Positions 8,492 through 16,557 of a DNA stretch of 40,932 bases are shown piece by piece (positions within the stretch are counted from its first letter, which is position 1; every line of letters starts with the position of its first letter). The DNA comes from an uncultured Bacilli bacterium (GTDB lineage: Bacteria; Bacillota_I; Bacilli_A; RF39; UBA660). A program made the position numbers and the translations under genes. The stretch is from contig CANQTA010000007.1 of NCBI GenBank assembly GCA_947626655.1, forward strand, positions 1 through 40,932. Reading direction: 5' to 3'. Below the pieces are notes generated by a model. It had not been told where the DNA came from and ran no database searches. It saw only the letters and a program-made list of their open reading frames with translations.

Positions 8492-8929
8492 ATGTTCATG
8501 GGCGAATATCATCACAACATCGATGAAAAAGGTAGAATTGTTATACCTGGGAAGTTTAGAGAAGAAAAAGATAAAATAATTGTAACTCGTGGGGTAGAAA
8601 AGTGTTTGTATCTTTATACAGAAGAAGAGTGGCAAGTATTTGTTTCTAAATTAAATAAACTTTCTTACACTAAACATGATGCCCGAGCATTTATGCGTTC
8701 TTTCTTTGCAGGTGCTACTGCGTGTGAATTCGACAAAAATGGTCGAATCAATATTACCTCCCCGTTGGTTAGCTACGCCGGTTTATCTAAAGAATGTGTG
8801 ATAATCGGCGTAAATGACCATATTGAAATTTGGGATGAAACTAAATACAACGAATATATGGAAGAAAATCAAGCTAAATTAGAAGAGATTACTGAAAACT
8901 TATTTGAGGCCTATCATGAAACATTATAG
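8492..8929 (+). CDS. mraZ: Transcriptional regulator MraZ
   Basis: MraZ is the conserved DNA-binding protein that opens dcw clusters and controls them. The 145-aa protein has both halves of the duplicated AbrB-like fold: MFMGEYHHNIDEKGRIVIPGKFR at the N-terminus (motif split here for the reader: DEKGR at about residues 11-15) and the second copy with EFDKNGRINITSPL near residues 75-88. Start ATG 8492 is preceded by GTGGGTGATATAA, which doubles as a GTGG repeat, so binding of MraZ there could affect transcription and, indirectly, access to the start. The end of the gene overlaps rsmH by 14 bases. Confidence 0.95.
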   Translation: MFMGEYHHNIDEKGRIVIPGKFREEKDKIIVTRGVEKCLYLYTEEEWQVFVSKLNKLSYTKHDARAFMRSFFAGATACEFDKNGRINITSPLVSYAGLSKECVIIGVNDHIEIWDETKYNEYMEENQAKLEEITENLFEAYHETL

Positions 8930-9845
8930 TGTAATGCTTAAAGAAGTAATTGAGGCTTTAAATATTAAAAGTAATGGGATTTATGTTGATGCAACTTTAG
9001 GATATGCAGGTATGAGTAAAGAAATTTTAAAAAAATTAGATCAAAATGGTTTACTTATTGGCATAGATCAAGATGCAGAAGCTAGAACATATAGTGAAGA
9101 AATTTTAAAAGAAATAAGTAACAATTATAAAATTTTACCCATTAATTTTAAAGATATGAAACAAGCAATTAATGATTTAGGGATAAATTATGTAGATGGA
9201 ATTATCTTTGATTTAGGCTTTTCATCTCCCCAAATAGACGATGCTAAAAGAGGATTTTCTTTTATGAGTGATGCTCCTTTGGATATGCGTATGAATTTAG
9301 ATAATAAATTAACCGCAGCATCAATAGTTAATAATTATTCCGAAGCAGAATTAACTAAATATTTTTATTTATATGGTGAGGAAAAATTAAGTAAAGTAAT
9401 TGCTGGGAAAATTTGTTTAGTAAGAAAAAATCAACCTATAAACAGAACCTTGGAGTTAGTTGAAATAATTAAAATGGCAACTGGTGCTAATTATTTCTAT
9501 AAAAATCATCCGGAAAGAAAAATATTTCAAGCTTTAAGAATTATGGTTAATGATGAATTAAATGTGTTAGAAAATGTTTTACCAACTGCTATATCATTAT
9601 TAAATAAAGGTGGCAGATTAGCCGTTATTACTTTTCATTCTTTAGAAGATCGCATAGTCAAAAATATTTTTAAAAAGAATAGTGAAGTAGATGAATTAGT
9701 AAAGGGCTTACCAAATATTCCAGAAGAATATCAGCCAAAAATAAAGTTGGTCAATAAAAAGCCAATTTTACCAAGTTCTCGCGAGTTAAAAGAGAATAGT
9801 CGTAGTCATAGTGCAAAACTACGTGTGATAGAAAGGATTAATTAA
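8916..9845 (+). CDS. rsmH: 16S rRNA (cytosine(1402)-N(4))-methyltransferase
   Basis: RsmH (MraW) methylates C1402 in the decoding centre of 16S rRNA and is the standard second gene of dcw clusters. The SAM-binding motif is seen in GIYVDATLGYAGMSKEIL, followed by LIGIDQDAEA, the FDLGFSSPQIDDAKRGFSF block, and the C-terminal TFHSLEDRIVKNIF and RSHSAKLRVIER motifs. I choose ATG 8916 over the upstream TTG 8904 because GAGG (8906-8909) lies 6 bases before it and the family begins at MKHYSVML. This gives 309 aa, the usual length. It overlaps mraZ and its stop abuts the ftsL start. Confidence 0.95.
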   Translation: MKHYSVMLKEVIEALNIKSNGIYVDATLGYAGMSKEILKKLDQNGLLIGIDQDAEARTYSEEILKEISNNYKILPINFKDMKQAINDLGINYVDGIIFDLGFSSPQIDDAKRGFSFMSDAPLDMRMNLDNKLTAASIVNNYSEAELTKYFYLYGEEKLSKVIAGKICLVRKNQPINRTLELVEIIKMATGANYFYKNHPERKIFQALRIMVNDELNVLENVLPTAISLLNKGGRLAVITFHSLEDRIVKNIFKKNSEVDELVKGLPNIPEEYQPKIKLVNKKPILPSSRELKENSRSHSAKLRVIERIN

Positions 9846-10136
9846 ATGAGAAAGAAACATTATCGTTTTTTAAAAGGTGAAAAATTTATGTATTTTTTAA
9901 TCTTAATGTTAATAGTAGCTATTCCAACAGTTAACGTATTTTCCAAAGCTCTTTTAAGTGAAACTAATATTGAAAATGAAAAATTACAAAATAAAATTAA
10001 TAAACAAGAAGGGACTAATGAAAGTTTAGAAATGCAAATCGATGAATTAGTTAGTATGGAAAATATTCAAAAAATAGCTAAAGAGTATGGACTTTCATTT
10101 AGAAGTGATAATATAATAAAGACAGAAGAAGATTAA
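9846..10136 (+). CDS. ftsL: Cell division protein FtsL-like
   Basis: A 96-aa bitopic protein: basic N-terminus (residues 1-14), one transmembrane helix (about 15-32), then a coiled-coil-forming stretch rich in E, N, K and L (about 38-80) ending in IQKIAKEYGL, as in FtsL/DivIC proteins that scaffold the septal synthase. Sequence conservation in this family is low, so the call rests on topology, length and position: it starts at the first base after rsmH and is followed by the PBP gene after 17 bases. GGATTAATTAA at the end of rsmH supplies the ribosome binding site. It would act at the division septum with FtsW and the class B PBP. Confidence 0.85.
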   Translation: MRKKHYRFLKGEKFMYFLILMLIVAIPTVNVFSKALLSETNIENEKLQNKINKQEGTNESLEMQIDELVSMENIQKIAKEYGLSFRSDNIIKTEED

Positions 10137-10153
10137 GATAAAGGAGATAATTT

Positions 10154-12259
10154 ATGATAAGTAGGAGAGTTACAGTAAAAATACCAAAGATTTTAATTTT
10201 TATTGTGGCTTTTTTATTTGTCGCAATTATTGGTAAACTAGCTTATGTATCATTAAGTAATACCGTAGATGGTGTTAATTTACATGAATTTGCTAGTAAT
10301 AGAAATACTAAATCAGAAGTTATTTATGCTAAAAGAGGAAATATTTATGATAAAGATGGTAATCCTTTGGCCCAAACAGTTAATTCCTATAAAATAATTG
10401 CAATCTTAAGTTCCTCAAGAACAACCGATCCTAAACATCCTCAACATGTTGTCGATAAAGAAGGAACAGCTAAAATGTTAAATGAAATGATAGGTATCCC
10501 TTATGAAACTGCTTATAAAATACTTAATACTGAAGGCCGTTATCAAGTAGAATTTGGCCCTTATGGCAGTGGATTAACCGAATCTTTAAAAAATAAAATT
10601 GAAGCTTTAGAAATGCCTGGCATTATTTTTGATGCTGGTCAAAAAAGAGATTATAGTATGGGGGCATTTGCTTCTTATATAATTGGTTATGCGAAAGTTA
10701 AAGAAGATGGCAATATTAATGGTGAATTAGGATTAGAGTCATATTATAACAAAGAATTATCTGGTACTAATGGTAAAAAGACTTATGAAACTGATGCCTA
10801 TGGTTATACCTTGCCTAGTGCTAAAGTTGTCACAACTGAAGCTAAAGATGGGGCTAATATTTATTTAACTATTGATCAAAAAATTCAAATGTTTGCTGAA
10901 ACTTTAACAAGTGATTTAGCTACTAATTATAATATGGATTGGATGATTTTCTCTGTTATGGACGCTAAAACTGGTGCTATTGTAGCTAGTAGTACTTATC
11001 CTAATTTTAATCCTAATGATTTAAATACCATCACAAAATATGAAAATCCGTTAGTTAGTAATCAATATGAACCTGGAAGTGTTATGAAAATATTTTCTTG
11101 GGCAACCGCTATTGAAGAGGGTTTATATGATGGTAATGAAACATTTTTATCTGGTAAAAAAGTAGTGGGAGATGCAACTATCAAAGATCATAACCGTGGT
11201 CAAGGTTGGGGGAATATTTCTTTTGATACAGGTTTTATTTACTCATCTAATGTTGGGGCTAGTTATTTAGCTGATCGGATTGGGGTTGAAACTTTAACAA
11301 ATTATTATAAAAAATTAGGTTTTAGCGAGAAAACTGGTATTGAACTAGCTGGTGAATTAAAAGGAACTGTTAATTTTAAATATCCTGTCGAACTAGATAA
11401 TGCTGCTTTTGGTCAAGGAGTTGCTGTGACCCCAATTCAAATGTTACAAGCCTTAAGTGCTCTTACTAATGATGGGACAATTTTAAAACCATATGTAGTA
11501 GATAAAATTGTTTCTAGTGATGGCAATATCATTTATGATGGTAAAAGAACTGAAGTAACTAAAGTTTATAGTAAAGAAACAATGGATTATATGCGTAAAC
11601 TGATGCATGGAGTAGTTTATGATGGTACCAGTAAATATTGGCATCCAACTAAAACTGTGATGATAGGTAAAACTGGAACTGCCCAAATTGCTAGTGATAA
11701 AGGTGGTTATTTAGATGGTAAATATGATTATATGCGTAGTTTTGCTGGTATATTTCCGGAAGATGATCCCAAATATATTGTTTATATTGCTGTTAAACAA
11801 TTAGAAGCAACTTCAGCTACGCCGATTGGTAATGTTTTAACTAAAGCAGTTGATGATATAGTTGCTTATCTAGGGCTTCAAGAAAGTGAAGTTAATATTG
11901 CTGATAAAACTGTCATTATTGATAATTATATGAGTTTAGAAGTTTTACCAGTTGTAGAAGACTTAAAAAATAAAAAATTAAATGTTTATACTTTAGGTAG
12001 TGGGAAATATATAACTAATCAATATCCTCTTAATAAATCTAAAGTTTTAGAAAACAGTAAAGTGTTTTTGGTAAGTAATAGTAGCGATTACCTAATGGCT
12101 GATTTAACTGGTTGGAGTTTAAATGAAGTAATGACTTATGCCAATCTTTTAAAAATTCCCATTAGTACGGATGGATATGGTTATGTTACTACTCAAAGTA
12201 TTCCAGCTGGAACCTTAGTAACTCCGGATATGAATTTAGTAGTAACTTTAGGTAAATAA
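10154..12259 (+). CDS. pbpB: Class B penicillin-binding protein with PASTA domains (PBP2B/FtsI type)
   Basis: This 701-aa protein is a septal peptidoglycan transpeptidase. It has one N-terminal membrane helix (about residues 12-34), a pedestal domain, and a transpeptidase domain with all three active-site motifs: SVMK at 309-312 (catalytic Ser309), SSN at 364-366 and KTGT from residue 506. The residues after about 585 form two divergent PASTA-like repeats (VLPVVEDLKNKKLNVY and MADLTGWSLNEVMTYANLL). AAGGAG lies nine bases before the ATG. It is the direct downstream partner of ftsL and of ftsW further on. The assignment as PbpB rather than SpoVD is based on being the first of two tandem class B PBPs, as in Bacillus. 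Confidence 0.9.
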   Translation: MISRRVTVKIPKILIFIVAFLFVAIIGKLAYVSLSNTVDGVNLHEFASNRNTKSEVIYAKRGNIYDKDGNPLAQTVNSYKIIAILSSSRTTDPKHPQHVVDKEGTAKMLNEMIGIPYETAYKILNTEGRYQVEFGPYGSGLTESLKNKIEALEMPGIIFDAGQKRDYSMGAFASYIIGYAKVKEDGNINGELGLESYYNKELSGTNGKKTYETDAYGYTLPSAKVVTTEAKDGANIYLTIDQKIQMFAETLTSDLATNYNMDWMIFSVMDAKTGAIVASSTYPNFNPNDLNTITKYENPLVSNQYEPGSVMKIFSWATAIEEGLYDGNETFLSGKKVVGDATIKDHNRGQGWGNISFDTGFIYSSNVGASYLADRIGVETLTNYYKKLGFSEKTGIELAGELKGTVNFKYPVELDNAAFGQGVAVTPIQMLQALSALTNDGTILKPYVVDKIVSSDGNIIYDGKRTEVTKVYSKETMDYMRKLMHGVVYDGTSKYWHPTKTVMIGKTGTAQIASDKGGYLDGKYDYMRSFAGIFPEDDPKYIVYIAVKQLEATSATPIGNVLTKAVDDIVAYLGLQESEVNIADKTVIIDNYMSLEVLPVVEDLKNKKLNVYTLGSGKYITNQYPLNKSKVLENSKVFLVSNSSDYLMADLTGWSLNEVMTYANLLKIPISTDGYGYVTTQSIPAGTLVTPDMNLVVTLGK

Positions 12260-12271
12260 AAATTTAATAAA

Positions 12272-12325
12272 TTATTTTTCAAAGACGATTAAAAAAAGTT
12301 TAATTTAATCGTGAAAGAAAAATAA
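12272..12325. repeat. Long interrupted inverted repeat between the two PBP genes
   Basis: TTATTTTTC (12272-12280) pairs with GAAAAATAA (12317-12325), and ACGATTAAA (12285-12293) pairs with TTTAATCGT (12304-12312). The two 9-bp helices are separated by a symmetric 4x4 internal loop, AAAG opposite GAAA, and capped by a 10-base loop. No T run follows, so it is not a plain terminator. Confidence 0.65.
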
Positions 12326-12382
12326 ATATAACATTTGGTGTTAGTAATTTTAGATTTAGAAGAAAAATAATAAATAAAAATT

Positions 12383-12419
12383 AAAAACATATTATTAAAG
12401 TGGTGAATAATATGTTTTT
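12383..12419 (+). promoter_or_regulatory. Perfect 14-bp inverted repeat burying the start codon of the second PBP
   Basis: AAAAACATATTATT (12383-12396) is the exact reverse complement of AATAATATGTTTTT (12406-12419). The start codon ATG (12412-12414) is in the 3' arm, and the ribosome binding site lies in the 9-base loop AAAGTGGTG (12397-12405). This could be an RNA translation switch or a DNA operator. Confidence 0.7.
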
Positions 12420-14313
12420 TAATGATATTCATATTAGAATTAGGTTTGTTCTTTTAGTAGTTATAATAATTCTTATTTTAGTTATAGGTAAAGTTTTTTA
12501 TATTCAAGTATTTTCTTATAATAAATTAGCTAAAATAACTGAAGATTTATGGAGTCGAAAAATGACTATTAATGCCCCACGTGGTGATATAGTCGATCGT
12601 AATGGAGAAATACTAGCTACTAGTATTGTTACAACAACTATTTATGTAGTTCCAAATCAAATTAAAGATAAAGAAAAAGTATCTAAAGATATTGCAGAAA
12701 TATTAAATTGTGATTATGAAGATGTTTATAAATATGTTTCTAAAAAAAGTAGTATGGAAATTATTCGTAAGGGGATGGATTTAAATAGTGAAACAGCTGA
12801 TAAAATTGAAAAATTAGGTTATGATGGTGTTTATTTAGTAGTAGATTCTAAAAGATATTATCCTTATGGCGAAGCTCTATCCCATATTATAGGATTTGTA
12901 GGTAGTGATAATCAAGGCTTATCAGGTTTAGAGCTTACTTATGATGAGTATTTAAAAGGCACTAATGGGGAACTTAAATATTATAGTGATGGTAAAGGTA
13001 ATAAATTAGAAATACCGGATAGTTATGTCGCTCCATCTAAAGGGATGACTTTAGAATTAACTTTAGATATTGAGATTATAAAAGCAGTTGATAATGAACT
13101 TAAAAATGCGATGGATAAATATGATTCTGAACACGCTTTAAGTATTGTAATGAATCCCAAAACTGGTGAAATTTTAGCAATGGGTAGTAAACCTTCTTTT
13201 GATCCTGCAAATTATCAAAATTTTAGTGAAGAAGTCATCAATCGTAATTTACCAATTTGGATGACTTATGAACCAGGATCAACTTTTAAAATTATTACAT
13301 TAGCTAGTAGTATTGAAGAAAAAACAGTTGATCTATTTAAAGACCATTTTACAGATACAGGAGCGATTAATGTTGATGGTTCAACTATTCACTGTTGGAA
13401 ACATGGTGGTCATGGAAATCAAACTTATTTAGAAGTTGTTGAAAATAGTTGTAACCCTGGCTTTGTTTCATTAGGTCAAAAATTAGGTGTTAATAAACTA
13501 ATGAGTTATATTAAAAAATTTGGTTTTGGTGATAAAACAGGTATTGATTTAAATGGGGAAGGTAATGGAATTTTATTTAAGGAAGAGAAAATGGGTCCCG
13601 TAGAATTAGCTACCACAGCTTTTGGTCAAGGTATTAGTGTAACGCCGATACAACAAGTTGCAGCGGTTGGAGCAGCGATTAATGGCGGTTATTTAAACAC
13701 TCCTTATGTTGTAAAATCCATTATTGATGATAATAGTAAATCAATTGTATTTGCAAATAAACAACAAGTAAAAAGGCAAGTTATTAGTCCTGAAACCAGT
13801 GCCACAGTTCGCTTTGCTTTAGAAAGTGTAGTAAGTAATGGTTCGGGGAAAAATGCTTATATTGAAAATTACCGAGTAGGTGGTAAGACAGGAACAGCTC
13901 AAAAAGTTAGTGATGGTAAATATATGGTTGGCAATTATATCTTATCTTTTATTGGTTTTTTACCCGCTAATGATCCTGAAGCGATTGTCTATGTGGCAGT
14001 TGATAATCCTAAAGGTGTAACCCAATATGGTGGAACAGTTTCTGCTCCTATTGCTCGGAATATTATGTTATCATTAATTGAAACATTGAAAATAAAAGAA
14101 GCCAGTGGAGGCATGTTAAAAGAATATAGTTATTTAGATGTTAGATACTATCAATTACCTGATGTAGTGGGGATGAGTAAAAGTGAAGCAACTAAAGCTT
14201 TAAAAGAATTTAAAGTAAAATATAGTGGTAGTGGGGATAAAGTAGTTTATATGTCACCGGCTCCTAATACTTTTCAAAGTGTTGAAACAACAATTACATT
14301 GCTTTTAAATTGA
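12412..14313 (+). CDS. Class B penicillin-binding protein with one PASTA domain (SpoVD-like)
   Basis: A second transpeptidase of the FtsI/SpoVD family. The N-terminal helix spans about residues 8-28. The active-site motifs are STFK at 290-293 (catalytic Ser290), SCN at 346-348 and KTGTAQ from residue 492. A single PASTA domain closes the protein (QLPDVVGMSKSEATKALKEF onward), as in SpoVD. I start at ATG 12412, not the in-frame GTG at 12400, because AGTGGTG (12399-12405) lies 6 bases before 12412; this gives 633 aa. In Bacillus the order pbpB-spoVD is the same, but nothing here proves sporulation, and this could be a second vegetative enzyme. TGA is the stop codon. Confidence 0.88.
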   Translation: MFFNDIHIRIRFVLLVVIIILILVIGKVFYIQVFSYNKLAKITEDLWSRKMTINAPRGDIVDRNGEILATSIVTTTIYVVPNQIKDKEKVSKDIAEILNCDYEDVYKYVSKKSSMEIIRKGMDLNSETADKIEKLGYDGVYLVVDSKRYYPYGEALSHIIGFVGSDNQGLSGLELTYDEYLKGTNGELKYYSDGKGNKLEIPDSYVAPSKGMTLELTLDIEIIKAVDNELKNAMDKYDSEHALSIVMNPKTGEILAMGSKPSFDPANYQNFSEEVINRNLPIWMTYEPGSTFKIITLASSIEEKTVDLFKDHFTDTGAINVDGSTIHCWKHGGHGNQTYLEVVENSCNPGFVSLGQKLGVNKLMSYIKKFGFGDKTGIDLNGEGNGILFKEEKMGPVELATTAFGQGISVTPIQQVAAVGAAINGGYLNTPYVVKSIIDDNSKSIVFANKQQVKRQVISPETSATVRFALESVVSNGSGKNAYIENYRVGGKTGTAQKVSDGKYMVGNYILSFIGFLPANDPEAIVYVAVDNPKGVTQYGGTVSAPIARNIMLSLIETLKIKEASGGMLKEYSYLDVRYYQLPDVVGMSKSEATKALKEFKVKYSGSGDKVVYMSPAPNTFQSVETTITLLLN

Positions 14314-14332
14314 TGTCAATTTATGTCAAAAT
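14313..14332 (-). promoter_or_regulatory. Tandem TTGACAT motif upstream of mraY (copy 1, reverse orientation)
   Basis: On the plus strand ATGTCAA occurs at 14313-14319 and 14323-14329, a 10-bp direct repeat. The reverse complement of 14313-14332 matches 20868-20887, upstream of the SleB-like gene, at 19 of 20 positions. It is not a promoter on the minus strand, as no -10 lies at the right distance. Confidence 0.55.
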
Positions 14333-14367
14333 GATATTTCTAACTCCATAGGAAAAGAATTGTAGTG

Positions 14368-14373
14368 TATAAT
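14368..14373 (+). promoter_or_regulatory. Candidate -10 element for mraY
   Basis: A perfect TATAAT lies 18 bases before the mraY start. The -35 region (14345-14350) is poor, which would fit an activator-dependent promoter; the tandem TTGACAT motif ends 35 bases upstream of the -10. Confidence 0.45.
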
Positions 14374-14391
14374 TAAAGAGAGGTGGAATGC

Positions 14392-15384
14392 ATGTTAATT
14401 CTAGCAAAAGCCGCGATGGCAATGATGTTAGGTTTTACTTTAGCTATTGCTAGTGGGTTAGTTTTTATTCCCATATTAAAAAAATTAAATGTTGGCCAAA
14501 TGGTTAGTCGAGAAATTAATAAAAGACATTTAAAAAAAGAAGGAACACCAACAATGGGAGGAATAATTTTTATTTTTCCGGTTATTCTTTCTTTAATTTT
14601 ATTATACATTAATGGTAGTATTGAATTTAGTTACAATATCTTTATTTTAGTTTTTGTTTTTCTAGCTTATGCAATTTTAGGTGGCGTTGATGATTACTTA
14701 AAGGTTAAAAAGAAAAATAATGCGGGTATTTCTATTGTTACTAAGTTTTTAGTTCAAATGATTATTGCTTTAATATTTTTCTACTTCTTTATGCGTGGTG
14801 GTGGTAATTCTACTTTAGTTTTCTTTGCTTTAAGACTTACTATTCCTTTAGGATGGATGTTTGGTATTTTTATATTATTTTTATTAGTAGGTACAACTAA
14901 TGCAGTTAATATCACTGATGGTTTAGATGGCCTTTGTGCTGGTTTATCTGCGATTGCCTTTTTAGCTTATGGAATTATTTCTTGGAATTGTGGTTGGTTA
15001 GAAGGTTATCAAGAAATTGCTATTTTTTGCTTTTTAATAGTCGGGGCTTTATTAGGATTTTTAGTTTATAATTCGCATCCTGCTCGCGTTTTTATGGGTG
15101 ATTTGGGCTCTTTATCTTTAGGAGGAGCTTTAGCAACAATTGCTATTTTAACTAGACATGAATTATCACTTGCGATTATTGGTGGCGTGTTTGTTATTGA
15201 AACTTTAAGTAGTTTTGTCCAAATTATAGCAATTAGAAAATTTCATAAAAAGATTTTCTTAAAAGCACCATTACATCATCATTTTGAAGAATTAAAATGG
15301 CATGAAAATGATATTGTCAAACTCTTTTATGTTATTGGTTTGTTACTTGCTATGGCAGCGATTACTTATGGAGTTTGGTTATAA
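14392..15384 (+). CDS. mraY: Phospho-N-acetylmuramoyl-pentapeptide-transferase
   Basis: MraY transfers phospho-MurNAc-pentapeptide to undecaprenyl phosphate, making lipid I in the membrane. About ten transmembrane helices are visible. The catalytic and substrate motifs are intact: GTPTMGG near residue 50, the DDYLK aspartate pair near residues 101-105, NAVNITDGLDGL near 171-182, FMGDLGSLSLGG near 234-245 and the metal-binding LHHHFE near 295. AGAGAGGTGG (14377-14386) lies 5 bases before ATG 14392; the in-frame GTG at 14383 lies inside that site and is rejected. Length 330 aa is normal. It is followed by ftsW after 19 bases. Confidence 0.95.
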   Translation: MLILAKAAMAMMLGFTLAIASGLVFIPILKKLNVGQMVSREINKRHLKKEGTPTMGGIIFIFPVILSLILLYINGSIEFSYNIFILVFVFLAYAILGGVDDYLKVKKKNNAGISIVTKFLVQMIIALIFFYFFMRGGGNSTLVFFALRLTIPLGWMFGIFILFLLVGTTNAVNITDGLDGLCAGLSAIAFLAYGIISWNCGWLEGYQEIAIFCFLIVGALLGFLVYNSHPARVFMGDLGSLSLGGALATIAILTRHELSLAIIGGVFVIETLSSFVQIIAIRKFHKKIFLKAPLHHHFEELKWHENDIVKLFYVIGLLLAMAAITYGVWL

Positions 15385-15403
15385 AATTTAAGGGGGTTTT
15401 GCT

Positions 15404-16489
15404 ATTAAAAGGGGTTTGGATAGAATACTTATAATTACCGTTATAATAATTTCTATTTTTGGTCTTATTATGATTTATTCTGCTAGCTTTGTATGGGCAC
15501 AATATAAATTTAATAATCCATTTCATTTTGTTACTATGCAAGGTATATTTTTATTAATAGGTTTAATTTTGTTATATATTCTTTCTCATATTGATTATCA
15601 TCTTTATTATAAGTATGCTAATATTATTTTATTTATTTGTGCTATCTTATTAATTTTAGTGTTAATTCCTGGATTAGGTAGTGTACGAAATGGAAGTCGT
15701 AGTTGGTTTGGAATTGGCCCTTTAGGTATTCAACCGTCAGAGTTTGCTAAAATTGGTTTAATTATCTATGTTGCTAAATATCTAACTAATAATAAAAAAA
15801 ATATGCAAAGTATTATTCATGGTGTTTTTCCCATTTTAGGAGTTATTGGCATCTTCTTTTTATTAATTATGTTAGAACCTGATTTTGGAACTGCTATGGT
15901 TATTACTTTAACTTTAGTTTGTTTAATTTTTATAAGTGGTGTTCAAATATCCTTTTTTCTTAAAGTTGGATTAGCTGGTATTTTAGGAATTGTGGGAATT
16001 ATTATTGCTGCTCCTTATCGGGTTAAAAGAATTGTTAGTTTTATTAATCCTTGGAGTGATCCTTTAGGAGCGGGATATCAAATTTTACAAAGTTTATATG
16101 CTATTGGTCCAGGTGGCCTATTAGGACAAGGATTTTTTAAATCAAGGCAAAAATATTTTTATTTACCTGAACCGCAAACCGATTTTATCTTTTCTATTAT
16201 TAGTGAAGAACTAGGATTTTTAGGAGTTTTAATTGTTACATCTTTATTTTTAATTATTTTTTATCGAGGTATTACTATTTCTTTAAAAGCTTCGGATTTA
16301 TTTGGAAAATATTTAAGTTTTGGTCTTGCCTTTGGTTTGATAATTCAAGCCAGTCTTAATTTAATGGTGGTTGTGGGATTAATTCCGGTCACTGGAGTAA
16401 CTCTTCCGTTCTTATCTTATGGTGGTAGTAGTCTTTTAGTTAGTATGGCCAGTATTGGTATTCTTTTAAATATTTCGAAAAATAGTTAA
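15404..16489 (+). CDS. ftsW: SEDS peptidoglycan polymerase FtsW/SpoVE, probable ATT start
   Basis: FtsW is the SEDS-family glycosyltransferase that works with the class B PBP at the septum. Ten membrane helices and the family motifs are present: GSRSWFGIGPLGIQPSEFAK, PEPQTDFIFSIISEELGFLG and PVTGVTLPFLSYGGSSLL. No ATG or GTG start fits. TTG 15416 has GGGG only one base upstream, too close. AGGGGG (15391-15396) lies 7 bases before an in-frame ATT at 15404, which would give MKRGLDRILIITV, a family-like N-terminus. I therefore propose ATT as the start, in the manner of infC; if wrong, use TTG 15416. The downstream murD, murG and ftsQAZ usually found next are absent here. Confidence 0.88.
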   Translation: MKRGLDRILIITVIIISIFGLIMIYSASFVWAQYKFNNPFHFVTMQGIFLLIGLILLYILSHIDYHLYYKYANIILFICAILLILVLIPGLGSVRNGSRSWFGIGPLGIQPSEFAKIGLIIYVAKYLTNNKKNMQSIIHGVFPILGVIGIFFLLIMLEPDFGTAMVITLTLVCLIFISGVQISFFLKVGLAGILGIVGIIIAAPYRVKRIVSFINPWSDPLGAGYQILQSLYAIGPGGLLGQGFFKSRQKYFYLPEPQTDFIFSIISEELGFLGVLIVTSLFLIIFYRGITISLKASDLFGKYLSFGLAFGLIIQASLNLMVVVGLIPVTGVTLPFLSYGGSSLLVSMASIGILLNISKNS

Positions 16490-16504
16490 ATTATTTAAAA
16501 AAGC

Positions 16505-16533
16505 TTGTATTGCTCTAGAAAAAAATATATACT
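16505..16533 (+). promoter_or_regulatory. Candidate promoter of the CAP-domain gene
   Basis: TTGTAT (16505-16510), 17 bp, TATACT (16528-16533), 24 bases before the start codon. Confidence 0.5.
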
Positions 16534-16557
16534 TATAGATAAATAAAAGGAGTCAAT

